From Faecalibacillus intestinalis (GTDB taxonomy: Bacteria > Bacillota_I > Bacilli_A > Erysipelotrichales > Coprobacillaceae), in contig NZ_PYLQ01000027.1 in the NCBI RefSeq assembly GCF_003024685.1, forward strand, positions 1-34,501: DNA of 34,501 bases. The letters are read 5' to 3'. Shown piece after piece: positions 7,943 to 16,765 of the stretch (positions are counted from its first letter, which is position 1; each line of letters opens with the position of its first letter). A model generated the notes under the pieces. It did not search any database, was not told the origin of the DNA, and worked only from the letters and a program-made list of their open reading frames with translations. Position numbers and translations under genes: made by a program.

Positions 7943-10837
7943 ATGTTTACAAAAAAGGTATTTATTAGTTCTTTAAGTATTATGTTTGCACTAAGTGGGA
8001 TAAGTGTTGTACAAGCTCAAAATACTGGAGAACAAAAAACAAATTCAGATATTTCTGAACTATTAACGCTTGATGAAAATAATAGCGAATTTTTAAAAAC
8101 GTTAATGAAAGATGGATATGCTGAATTAGGAAGGTACAAAGTCGAAAAAATCAAAGATAATGTTTATCATTGGGATGAAGGAACAAAGAAACTTCCTGGT
8201 GGAGCAACTGATGAAAATGGGGCAATGAATAATCCATCATCAATGTATTTTGTGTTATCAGAAGATGGTGTTGTATTAGTTGACTTAGGAAATGGTTCCC
8301 AAAATGAAGAAGATATTCAAAACGCTAAAACAATTGTTGAATCTATGACAGGTGATAAACATTTATCAATTATCATTACACATAGTCATGGTGATCATAC
8401 TGGTTTTGGTAGATCAAAAGAAGTTTTTAGTAATGTAACAGTAGACAATGTATATGTAAGTGATGCTGATTATGATGTTGCATTTGAAGCTATTTCTCAA
8501 TTTGATGGCAAAATAACAAAAGTACATAGTGGTGAAACAGTTGATATTTATGGTGCACCTTATGAATTTAATGTTGTTAATGCACATACTGAAGGTTCAT
8601 TAATGATTACTGATGAAACACATGAAGCATTATTTACAGGTGATACTTTCGGTAGTGGATTTATTTGGGCACTTTTTGAAACAAATGGTGGTAATCCACT
8701 TGCTGCATTAGATAAAGGATGTTCACTTGCTAGAAAGATTTTAAATAATAATCCATCTCTATCTATTTTAGCAGGTCATCGTTGGCAACAATTCTGGGAA
8801 GATAATGCACAAAGACCAAATGAAATGTCAATTCAATATTTCAATGATATGGCTCAAGTTATTAGTGGTTTATTAGATGGTACAACTATTTCAAATAGTT
8901 ATACAGCAGCATCTTGGGCACCAGATGCAGTTGAACTTTCAAGTAATGGTGCAAAAGCAAAAATCGATACATTACCTAAATATATTGAAGCTTATAAAAA
9001 AGCAGTTAATCAAATGCAAGAAGCTTATGTTTATAGTGGTAGTGATCAATTAAGTATTGAATCAGCAAATGCAGCTGCTGCACCTACATTTGTTGTTTAT
9101 CCTGATGGTAATATGTCTGATGAAGAAGCAGAAAAATATATTGAAGCATCAGGTATTAAAGAAATTGTTAATCGTTCAGCAAGTAAAGTTTATGTAGCAA
9201 GACCAGCTAATGGTGTTGAATTTACAAGTGATGATGTTCAAGGATTTGAAGCAATCGTAGGTAAAATAGGTGTATCTAGTAACTTTAAATTAATTGGAAT
9301 TGGTAATGGGGCTACATTCATTAATCAAAATTTAGCTTCTTATATGAACTTTGTTTCTGGTCTTGCATTAGTTAATCCAGAAAAAGGTATGGATGTTAAT
9401 GTTTCAGTACCAACTTATTTAGTAACTGATAATGATGAAATTGTAAATACTTATGTAAAAGCAAATAGTGCAACTAAAACTGAAGATGGTTATTATGTAA
9501 ATCCAGAAAGCCATTATGAAGTTGTTGCAGTTAATAAGGATACTGGTTTAGATGCAGTTTCTGCAACAAAAGATGCTTGGGAAAAAGTACTTAAGAAATT
9601 TGGTAGAATTGGAAATTATAGTGATGTTTATAAGGAAACAGCTACTTGGTATTCACGTCCTTTAATTTCAGGTAATAAAGAAGCTGATCAAGCAAGAAAA
9701 TATCAATATTTTGATTCTGTAGATGCTATTGATAATATTGATCGTTATGTTAATACACAAGATTTAGATAATGATGGTATTGATTCATTATGGTATGAAT
9801 ATATTCCTGAACAATCAAAAGATGCTAAAGAAGGTAGTGTTCCTGCAGTTGTTTTATTCCATGGAAATACAAATGATCCAAGAACACAATATGATACATC
9901 TGGTTGGGCACAAATTGCTAGTGAAGAAGGCGTTATTCTTATTTGTCCTGAATGGCAAGGACACACTTATCAAGGATATACATATGATCCAATGACAGAT
10001 GATTTAAATGCTACTGCAGATTCAGATGTTATTACAATGTTAAAACTTACTGAAGAAAAATATCCACAAATTGATCAATCAAGAGTTTATATTTCAGGAT
10101 TATCAGCAGGAAGTATGAATACAACAAATGCTGGTTTATCTGATTCAAAATATTTTGCAGCAGCAGCAGGTCACTCAGGTCCATTTGGAGCAAGTGAATT
10201 AAATAAAAAAGCAGTTGCTGAAAATAAAGATAAATATGATATGCCTATTATCTACTTTACAGGTGATGGTGATGAATATTGTAAAGGTGCATTTGATACA
10301 ACTGAATCAAATGGAGGATTACAAGTTGCACAACTTTATCAAGAATTAAATGATATGGAAGTAACACAACTTGAAGATGTTTTAGAAGCAGATGCTTATT
10401 TATATGGAGTTCCTTGGACAAAACGTTATACAATTGAACCTACAGCTGAAAATATTGCTAAAATTGATGTAGGAGCAATGGAAAATGCTAAAGGTATAGA
10501 AATTAGCATGGCTCGTATTTATGGATGGGGACATTGGAACTATACTCCTGATGCTAAATTGATGTGGGAATTCATGAGTAAATATGCTCGTGATGTTAAT
10601 ACTGGTGAAACAATTCGTTTAGATAAACAAACACCAGAAACACCAACTAACCCAGATCAAAAACCATCAGATTCTAATGAACCAACAAAAACACCAGCTA
10701 AAAACGATACAGTGACTTCTACAACTACAAACGTTAAAACAGGTGATTCAACACAAGTAATGCCATTGGCTGTCTTTGCATGCTTGTCTGCATTGGCTTT
10801 TATCCTTGTAGTAAAAAAGAGTAAAAAAAATAATTAA
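7943..10837 (+). CDS. Surface-anchored fusion: metallo-beta-lactamase-fold hydrolase plus alpha/beta-hydrolase
   Basis: 964 residues from the ATG at 7943, which has AAAGGAGGG 7 bases upstream and begins a signal peptide (MFTKKVFISSLSIMFALSG...VQA). The open frame extends 22 codons upstream without support. The first enzyme domain (about 45-330) has a full metallo-beta-lactamase metal site: HSHGDH at 147-152, His215, Asp234 in TGDT and His279 in AGHR. A linker domain follows (about 370-590), then a calcium-loop-like DLDNDGID (607-614). The second enzyme domain (about 620-900) has GLSAG with Ser721, TGDGD (Asp775 or 777) and His864 in WGHW, a likely esterase triad. A Pro/Thr-rich stalk leads to VKTGD (931-935), a membrane segment and KKSKKNN. 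Both active sites look intact. The two activities may act in series on one extracellular substrate (inference); neither substrate is known. Confidence 0.88.
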   Translation: MFTKKVFISSLSIMFALSGISVVQAQNTGEQKTNSDISELLTLDENNSEFLKTLMKDGYAELGRYKVEKIKDNVYHWDEGTKKLPGGATDENGAMNNPSSMYFVLSEDGVVLVDLGNGSQNEEDIQNAKTIVESMTGDKHLSIIITHSHGDHTGFGRSKEVFSNVTVDNVYVSDADYDVAFEAISQFDGKITKVHSGETVDIYGAPYEFNVVNAHTEGSLMITDETHEALFTGDTFGSGFIWALFETNGGNPLAALDKGCSLARKILNNNPSLSILAGHRWQQFWEDNAQRPNEMSIQYFNDMAQVISGLLDGTTISNSYTAASWAPDAVELSSNGAKAKIDTLPKYIEAYKKAVNQMQEAYVYSGSDQLSIESANAAAAPTFVVYPDGNMSDEEAEKYIEASGIKEIVNRSASKVYVARPANGVEFTSDDVQGFEAIVGKIGVSSNFKLIGIGNGATFINQNLASYMNFVSGLALVNPEKGMDVNVSVPTYLVTDNDEIVNTYVKANSATKTEDGYYVNPESHYEVVAVNKDTGLDAVSATKDAWEKVLKKFGRIGNYSDVYKETATWYSRPLISGNKEADQARKYQYFDSVDAIDNIDRYVNTQDLDNDGIDSLWYEYIPEQSKDAKEGSVPAVVLFHGNTNDPRTQYDTSGWAQIASEEGVILICPEWQGHTYQGYTYDPMTDDLNATADSDVITMLKLTEEKYPQIDQSRVYISGLSAGSMNTTNAGLSDSKYFAAAAGHSGPFGASELNKKAVAENKDKYDMPIIYFTGDGDEYCKGAFDTTESNGGLQVAQLYQELNDMEVTQLEDVLEADAYLYGVPWTKRYTIEPTAENIAKIDVGAMENAKGIEISMARIYGWGHWNYTPDAKLMWEFMSKYARDVNTGETIRLDKQTPETPTNPDQKPSDSNEPTKTPAKNDTVTSTTTNVKTGDSTQVMPLAVFACLSALAFILVVKKSKKNN

Positions 10838-10862
10838 ATGATTTAAAAATGTTAAGGGGAAT

Positions 10863-10893
10863 AAAAGTGGGATGAATGTTCATCCCACTTTTT
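10863..10893. terminator. Bidirectional terminator between two surface-protein genes
   Basis: Fourteen-bp perfect arms (AAAAGTGGGATGAA / TTCATCCCACTTTT) around TG, with A/T tracts on both sides, between convergent genes. Confidence 0.93.
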
Positions 10894-10912
10894 ATGCAAA
10901 AAATATTATAGA

Positions 10913-11611
10913 TTATTTTTTAGATGATTTTTTCTTATAAACAACAATACCAATAATGACAACAACACTGACAACAAGAAGTGAAACATAAGGAGTGATA
11001 TTTGTATTATCTCCTGTTTTTACAGCTGTTGAAGATGTTTGTTTTACAGTTGTTTTGTTATTTGTATCATTTTTAACAGTTTCAGTTTTATCTGTTTTAT
11101 CAGGATTTATTGGAGTTGGTGTCTCTAAAATATGAACAGGTACATAAACTGTTTTAAATGAACTCAATTCTTCTCCTTTAGAAAAACTAAAAACCATTTC
11201 AATTTGTTCGATTTGAGACCAATTAAATGTTTGATTATCAGGACCAATAAGTGTTTTTATATTTTTTAATTCGTTATTACTAATAGTGATAGTCCCGTTT
11301 CCACTATCATCAACTGCCTTGTCAGGTTTAACATAAATAGATCCTATAGAAGATCCGTTACTATAAATATACATTTCTAATAGTTCAACTTTTGTATCTT
11401 TTGCTTGAACATTAAAAACAATATCATTTTCTCCATCCCATGTAGATGATACCAATGTTAATGATGGTGTTTCTGTTAAAGTCTCATTACTTTCTTCAAT
11501 TTGATTTTCATTTTGTACTTCTTCTAATGCATGAATATTTGTTGTAAAAAACATTGAGGCTGTCAATGAAAATGACAACAAGGATGCTAAAAATAATTTT
11601 TTCTTTTTCAT
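10913..11611 (-). CDS. Small secreted cell-wall-anchored protein with VKTGD sorting signal
   Basis: 232 residues. A signal peptide (about 1-28, ending near IHA) is followed by an acidic segment, a beta-rich domain (about 50-165) and a Thr/Lys/Asp-rich stalk. The end is AVKTGDNT, a hydrophobic stretch and KKKSSKK, a sortase-type signal like those of the two preceding surface enzymes. No catalytic motif is seen, so an adhesin or accessory role is possible; no family recognised. AAAGGAG lies 6 bases upstream of the ATG. It is transcribed from its own promoter and has an 11-bp inverted repeat in its leader. Confidence 0.8.
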   Translation of the reverse strand: MKKKKLFLASLLSFSLTASMFFTTNIHALEEVQNENQIEESNETLTETPSLTLVSSTWDGENDIVFNVQAKDTKVELLEMYIYSNGSSIGSIYVKPDKAVDDSGNGTITISNNELKNIKTLIGPDNQTFNWSQIEQIEMVFSFSKGEELSSFKTVYVPVHILETPTPINPDKTDKTETVKNDTNNKTTVKQTSSTAVKTGDNTNITPYVSLLVVSVVVIIGIVVYKKKSSKK

Positions 11612-11636
11612 AAATATCTCCTTTCTTTTTAAAATG

Positions 11637-11679
11637 TTTCAATCTAAAGGAATCTTATTTAAGATCAATTAGATTGAAA
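11637..11679 (-). promoter_or_regulatory. Nested inverted repeat in the leader of the surface-protein gene
   Basis: Perfect 11-bp outer arms (TTTCAATCTAA / TTAGATTGAAA) enclose a second hairpin ATCTT-ATTT-AAGAT. It lies just downstream of the predicted transcription start (near 11688, minus strand) and upstream of the ribosome site. It may be an operator or a 5' stem-loop that affects mRNA stability or translation. Confidence 0.6.
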
Positions 11680-11694
11680 ACCATCTTTAATTTA

Positions 11695-11723
11695 ATTATC
11701 TTCCTTTGCTTAAGGGGTGTCAA
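11695..11723 (-). promoter_or_regulatory. Sigma-A promoter of the surface-protein gene
   Basis: On the minus strand, TTGACA, 17-bp spacer, GATAAT. A perfect -35 and one mismatch in the -10. It points toward the gene starting at 11611, giving a leader of about 75 nt. Confidence 0.8.
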
Positions 11724-11758
11724 TGAGATTGTTACTATGATTTTGTTTTAAGTTGGGG

Positions 11759-11786
11759 TTGTTTTCATCATAAATTTTGATATAAT
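11759..11786 (+). promoter_or_regulatory. Promoter of the pheST T-box transcript
   Basis: TTGTTT, 16-bp spacer, TATAAT; the leader then begins near 11793. Confidence 0.7.
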
Positions 11787-11794
11787 AATGGGGT

Positions 11795-12006
11795 ATATAA
11801 ATCGTTGATATGGATTAGTAAATAAAGGATGCTGTTTTAGAGAGGGAGAGAAGCTGGAAACTCCTACAGATAGTTTATTGAATTCACCATGGAGAGCACC
11901 TAATCAGTGACGTGAGACTGCGTTAATGTTTAATTAAGAGCATGTTTTAAACATGAATTAGGATGGTACCGCGATCAACTCGTTCCTAGAGGAATGAGTT
12001 TTTTTA
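11795..12006 (+). promoter_or_regulatory. T-box riboswitch, phenylalanine-specific, upstream of pheST
   Basis: The leader has a stem I region with the specifier TTC (Phe) at 11883-11885 in the context GAATTCACC. The conserved T-box GGATGGTACCGCG is at 11961-11973, ready to pair with the uncharged tRNA acceptor end. A terminator follows (AACTCGTTCC-TAGA-GGAATGAGTT, then T-run, 11977-12005). Uncharged tRNA-Phe should stabilise the antiterminator and turn on pheST. Confidence 0.93.
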
Positions 12007-12025
12007 TATTTAAGGAGGAAATAAA

Positions 12026-13063
12026 GTGGAAAATGAATTATTAAAAATTAAAGATGAAGCTTTAGAAAAAATTGAAGCTTGTACATCTTTAAAAGAATTA
12101 AATGATATTCGTGTTCTTTATTTAGGGAAAAAAGGTCCTATTCAAGAAGCAATGAAATCAATGAAAAACATGGACCCAGATCAAAGAAAAACATTTGGTC
12201 AAACAAGTAATAAAGTAAAACAAGAATTATCAAAATCTGTTGAAGATAAAAAAGAAGTTTTAGAACATCAAGCAATTATTGATAAAATCAATAGTGAAAC
12301 TATTGATTTATCATTACCAAGTTATAAATTAGATCAAGGAACAATGCATCCTTTATCAATCATTGTTTCTCAACTTGAAGAATTATTTTTAGGTATGGGA
12401 TATCAAATTGCTGAAGGTCCAGAAGTAGAAAGTGATTACTTCAACTTTGAATTAATGAACTTACCAAAAGGACATCCTGCCAGAGATATGCAAGATACTT
12501 TCTATATTGATGAAAATACTTTAATGAGAACACATACTTCTCCAGTACAAGCACATACCTTACTTGCTGCCAAAGGGAAAGGACCTATTAAAGTTATTTG
12601 TCCTGGTAAAACATATCGTAGAGATGATGATGATGCCACACATTCACATCAATTCATGCAATGTGAAGGTCTTGTTGTTGATAAAAATATCACGCTTGCT
12701 GATTTAAAAGGAACATTAGAAGTTTTCGCAAGAAAATTCTTTGGGGAAAAACGTGAAATTAGATTACGTCCATCTTACTTCCCATTTACTGAACCATCAG
12801 TAGAAGTAGATATCTCTTGTCATCATTGTGGTGGTAAAGGATGTGCTATGTGTAAAGGAACTGGATGGATTGAAATCTTAGGTGCTGGTATGGTTAACCC
12901 TAAAGTTTTATATATGTGTGGTTTTGATAGTAAAGAATATCAAGGTTTTGCATTTGGAATTGGAATCGAACGTGTTGCTATGTTGAAATACGGTATTGAT
13001 AATATTCGTGATTTCTATAATGATGATTTAAGATTCTTAAACCAATTCCAAAGAGAGGAGTAA
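12026..13063 (+). CDS. pheS: Phenylalanyl-tRNA synthetase alpha subunit
   Basis: 345 residues, normal for bacterial PheS. An N-terminal coiled coil (about 1-90, tRNA-binding arm) precedes the class II catalytic core: motif 2 around [24 protein letters not shown] and motif 3 [13 protein letters not shown]. The CHHCGGKGC-type Cys cluster before the last motif is normal in Firmicute PheS. The start is GTG at 12026, 7 bases after AAGGAGG. It forms the alpha2-beta2 enzyme with PheT, encoded 4 bases downstream, and is controlled by the Phe T-box. Confidence 0.98.
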   Translation: MENELLKIKDEALEKIEACTSLKELNDIRVLYLGKKGPIQEAMKSMKNMDPDQRKTFGQTSNKVKQELSKSVEDKKEVLEHQAIIDKINSETIDLSLPSYKLDQGTMHPLSIIVSQLEELFLGMGYQIAEGPEVESDYFNFELMNLPKGHPARDMQDTFYIDENTLMRTHTSPVQAHTLLAAKGKGPIKVICPGKTYRRDDDDATHSHQFMQCEGLVVDKNITLADLKGTLEVFARKFFGEKREIRLRPSYFPFTEPSVEVDISCHHCGGKGCAMCKGTGWIEILGAGMVNPKVLYMCGFDSKEYQGFAFGIGIERVAMLKYGIDNIRDFYNDDLRFLNQFQREE

Positions 13064-13067
13064 GAAA

Positions 13068-15458
13068 ATGGAAGTCAGTTTAAATTTATTAAATAAATAC
13101 GTTAAAATAGATGATCAAGATCCAAAAGAACTTGCTGATAAAATTACTTCAATTGGTTTAGAAGTAGAAGGAATGCATTCCTTAGCCAATGGAAACAATA
13201 TGACAATTGGTTATGTCAAAGAATGTATCGATCATCCTGATAGTGATCATTTACATGTCTGTCAAGTTGAAGTAAGACCGGGAGAAGTGACTCAAATTGT
13301 TTGTGGAGCACCAAATGTCGCTGCTGGACAAAAAGTTATTGTAGCTAATCCTGGATGTGATTTAGGAGAAGGTTTTGTTATTAAACAAAGTACCATTCGT
13401 GGACAAGAATCTAACGGGATGATTTGTTCGATGGCAGAACTTGGTTTAGATCAACGTTTATTATCTCCTGAAGATAAAGATGGCATTCATGTTTTAGATG
13501 AAAATGCACCTGTAGGAAAAGATCCTTTAGAATATTTAGGTTTAAAAGATACAATTTTAGATATTGGTTTAACACCAAATAGAGCGGATTGTATGGCTTT
13601 AACTTCACTTGCTTATGAAGTGGCTGCTGTTTTAAAAAGAGACGTTAACTTACCTGAAATTAAAGAAAAAGGAATGCCTGGAAGCAGCATTGAAGTTAAA
13701 GTAGAAACTGAATTATGTCCATTCTTTGGGGCTAAACTTGTCAAAGGTGTCACAACAAAAGAATCACCAGCATGGCTTAAAACGGCATTACTTGCTTCTG
13801 GTATTAAACCAATTAATAACATTGTTGATATTTCTAACTATGTTATGTTAGAAACAGGTCAACCAATCCATATGTATGATTATGATAAATTAACTAAAAA
13901 AGAATTTATCGTAAAAACAGGATTTGATGAAAAAGCAATCTTATTAGATGGTGAAGAATATAAATTAGAACCTCAAGATATCATTGTTTCAACAGATAAT
14001 GGTGTTGGTTGTGTCGCAGGTGTTATGGGTGCTGATAGTACTAAAATTGATGAAAACACACAAAATATTGTCATTGAAGTAGCTACTTTTGATGGACCAA
14101 GTTTAAGAGAAACAGCAAGACGTTTAAATTTATTAACAGATGCTTCTCAACATTATATTAAAGGGGCTTTAAATACTGCTAATTCTTTAAATATTTTAGA
14201 AAGATGTGCTAACTTATTAGAAGAACTTGCTGATGCTAAAGAAATCTATGAAACTGTTTCAACAACTCTTTATATTGAAGATAAATATGTTTCAGTTTCA
14301 ACTCAACAAGTTAATGGATTACTTGGAACAAACATTCAAACAAATGAAATCGCAGAAATCTTTAATTCATTAAAATTCAAATATGAATTAAAAGAAGATA
14401 CATTTAATGTTAAAATTCCAACTTATCGTAATGATATTACGATGGCAGCTGATTTAATTGAAGAAGTTGTGCGTATGTATGGTTTTGATAACATTCCATC
14501 AACTTTACCAGAAATGTCTATGACAATTGGAAAAAGAACAGAAATCCAAGAAAAGAAACATATGATGAAAGTCTTATTAAAAGATTTAGGATTACATGAA
14601 ACATTAACATATTCATTAACATCACCATCACTTGTTCATGATTTCAATATTTTCCATGATCAAGAACCAGTAAAACTTGCAATGCCTTTAGGTGAAGAAA
14701 GATCTGTTACAAGACAATCAATTATTGGATCATTATTACAAGTTATCAATTATAACCAATCAAGAAATATGAAAGATGTTCATTTATATGAATTATCAAC
14801 AACATATTCAAAAGGTGTTGAATTACAAAACCTTGCGATTGCATGTACTGGTGAATACCATGGGTTATCATTTAAACAAATTTCATACAAAGCAGATTAT
14901 TATTTAGTTAAAGGATTTGTAGAAACAATCTTTGAAAGATTAGGAATTAATGAATCTCGTTATCGTTTAGAACGTGTAGAAAGTGATAATCAATCATTCC
15001 ATCCTGGACGTAGTGCTTATATTAAAGTACAAAATGAAGTGGTTGGGGTCGTTGGACAAGTACATCCACTAATGGAAAAGAAATATGATGTGAAAGATGT
15101 TTATGTTGTAGAACTTAACTTATCAGCATTATTAAATATCAAGACTGGTAAAGTTAAATATCAACCAATTCCACAATATCCATCTGTTTCAAGAGATATT
15201 GCTTTAGTGATGGATGAATCAGTTCCAGCAAATGATGTTTGTCAAAAAATCATTAAGTCAAGTAATAAACTTGTTAAAGCAACAAACATCTTTGATGTTT
15301 ATGTTGGAGAACATGTAGAAGCTGGTAAAAAATCAGTAGCTATTAATTTAACTTTCCAAGATGATAAGAAAACATTAAAAGAACAAGAAATTAATGAAGC
15401 TATGGAAAAAATCTTAAAAGCTGTTGAAAAAGATTTTGGAGCAGTACTTAGAGGATAA
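13068..15458 (+). CDS. pheT: Phenylalanyl-tRNA synthetase beta subunit
   Basis: 796 residues, full length. Domains in order: EMAP-like tRNA-binding domain (about 39-150, DHLHVCQVEV...CGAPNV), B3/B4 editing domain (about 205-370), B5 (about 400-470, YRNDITMAADLIEEVVRMYG), the catalytic-like core, and the FDX-ACB anticodon domain (about 703-795, YPSVSRDIALVMDE). It hydrolyses mischarged Tyr-tRNA-Phe and completes the heterotetramer with PheS. GAGGAG lies before the ATG. It is the second and last gene of the T-box operon, followed by a strong terminator. Confidence 0.98.
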   Translation: MEVSLNLLNKYVKIDDQDPKELADKITSIGLEVEGMHSLANGNNMTIGYVKECIDHPDSDHLHVCQVEVRPGEVTQIVCGAPNVAAGQKVIVANPGCDLGEGFVIKQSTIRGQESNGMICSMAELGLDQRLLSPEDKDGIHVLDENAPVGKDPLEYLGLKDTILDIGLTPNRADCMALTSLAYEVAAVLKRDVNLPEIKEKGMPGSSIEVKVETELCPFFGAKLVKGVTTKESPAWLKTALLASGIKPINNIVDISNYVMLETGQPIHMYDYDKLTKKEFIVKTGFDEKAILLDGEEYKLEPQDIIVSTDNGVGCVAGVMGADSTKIDENTQNIVIEVATFDGPSLRETARRLNLLTDASQHYIKGALNTANSLNILERCANLLEELADAKEIYETVSTTLYIEDKYVSVSTQQVNGLLGTNIQTNEIAEIFNSLKFKYELKEDTFNVKIPTYRNDITMAADLIEEVVRMYGFDNIPSTLPEMSMTIGKRTEIQEKKHMMKVLLKDLGLHETLTYSLTSPSLVHDFNIFHDQEPVKLAMPLGEERSVTRQSIIGSLLQVINYNQSRNMKDVHLYELSTTYSKGVELQNLAIACTGEYHGLSFKQISYKADYYLVKGFVETIFERLGINESRYRLERVESDNQSFHPGRSAYIKVQNEVVGVVGQVHPLMEKKYDVKDVYVVELNLSALLNIKTGKVKYQPIPQYPSVSRDIALVMDESVPANDVCQKIIKSSNKLVKATNIFDVYVGEHVEAGKKSVAINLTFQDDKKTLKEQEINEAMEKILKAVEKDFGAVLRG

Positions 15459-15460
15459 TC

Positions 15461-15490
15461 AAAAGAGGTGTCAAACACACCTCTTTTTTT
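15461..15490 (+). terminator. Terminator of pheST
   Basis: Arms AAAAGAGGTGT and ACACCTCTTTT with a CAAAC loop, then a T-run. It may also stop the convergent minus-strand gene. Confidence 0.92.
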
Positions 15491-15499
15491 ATGGAAAAG

Positions 15500-16765
15500 T
15501 TAAAAGAATAGTTTTCTAATTTGACGATAATATTGTCTACCAACATTAAGATCACTTGGTGTTGAAGAAAATGTCATAGTATAACGTGAATCATTAAAAA
15601 AAGTAGTTGTTGGATGTTTACCTGTATGATTTAAAATAATTCCATAACGACTTAAAGTATCAATAGATTTCTTTGAAAGACCTTCATTGACTAATAAGTT
15701 AAAAATATCTGTTAAATATCTATTTCGATTACCAACAGGAGGATTTTGTTCAAGAATTGTATGAATGATTTGTTGTTGTTTTTGATTATGATTATTTTTA
15801 AGTTCTTCTTTTAAAAGATAAAGAAGAAGATCTCTTTGTTCACCTTTGTAAAATTCTTTTTCGTTTCCTTTTAATATTAAAGGATAATATCCTTGTTGTT
15901 TAATATAACTTCCTAATTCTTCATTTTGATTTTCTAAAATCAATATTTGATTATTTAAATCATCAATATTTTTTTGTAAATTCTTTTTCTTATCTTCTAA
16001 AGCTAAGACTTGTTGTTCAATAGAAGAATTTTCGAGAAAATCATTTTCTTTATGATTTTCAATTATTTTTTTAATAATATGATGTTGAAAATCTTTCATA
16101 TTATAAGGAAATGAATATGTACGTTGTAAAACATAACTTTGAATTTTTATTTTTACTTTCTCAATAAATTCTTGAGGAGATTCTTTTTTTAAAAAAGAAA
16201 TTTTTTGAAATTCATGATTTAAATAAAGAATATAACTATTATTTCTTAAATGAAAATGTTTTTGAAATGCTTGATGAAAATTTTCATCTTCGCTTGTAAG
16301 AATATAAGCTGTTGATTGAATTTCAGTTAGAATCTCATTTTTAAAATCTTTTAAAGACATATTTAAATAAATAACAGGAAGAATTGTTTTATTTTCTATA
16401 AATTCAATGACTTGATTTAAATCATTCATATTTTTGATATTTGGTTGAATATATGAAAAATGATTATTGTTTAAAAAATGATATTTCTTAAGATATGTTA
16501 TTAAATCGATAAATTGATTATTACGTTTATTAATAGAAAGACATATATTTTGTTTTGTTTCGTTAAAAATATATTCATAATCATTATTTTGATATTGAAT
16601 ACAAAAAGCAATCGCTGATTCATCATGATAAATTGTGCAATTCTTTAAATGAATGATCAATGAATCTAATATAAATTCATCTAAATAAAATAAATCTTGA
16701 ATTATTTTTGTAAATTGAATAATAGTTAGATTTTTTACAGCAATCAAAGTTGATAAATGCTTCAT
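15500..16765 (-). CDS. Unknown protein: alpha/beta domain, coiled coil, helical domain and basic C-terminal domain
   Basis: 421 residues, family not recognised. Visible parts: an N-terminal domain (1-125); an alpha/beta segment starting LPVIYL (129-134); a coiled coil (about 248-290, repeated Lys/Asn/Leu heptads); a helical segment NEKEFYKGEQRDLLLYLL (301-318) with a following IIHTILEQNP; and a basic C-terminal domain with GKHPTTTFFNDSRYTMTF (382-399), whose layout recalls small RNA-binding folds such as HicA (speculative). The ATG overlaps the stop of the upstream gene by 4 bases. The upstream protein shares the LPxIxL, coiled-coil and NxKEY/F segments in the same order but lacks the C-terminal domain, so they look like unequal paralogues. 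No signal peptide or membrane segment; probably cytoplasmic. Confidence 0.72.
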   Translation of the reverse strand: MKHLSTLIAVKNLTIIQFTKIIQDLFYLDEFILDSLIIHLKNCTIYHDESAIAFCIQYQNNDYEYIFNETKQNICLSINKRNNQFIDLITYLKKYHFLNNNHFSYIQPNIKNMNDLNQVIEFIENKTILPVIYLNMSLKDFKNEILTEIQSTAYILTSEDENFHQAFQKHFHLRNNSYILYLNHEFQKISFLKKESPQEFIEKVKIKIQSYVLQRTYSFPYNMKDFQHHIIKKIIENHKENDFLENSSIEQQVLALEDKKKNLQKNIDDLNNQILILENQNEELGSYIKQQGYYPLILKGNEKEFYKGEQRDLLLYLLKEELKNNHNQKQQQIIHTILEQNPPVGNRNRYLTDIFNLLVNEGLSKKSIDTLSRYGIILNHTGKHPTTTFFNDSRYTMTFSSTPSDLNVGRQYYRQIRKLFF

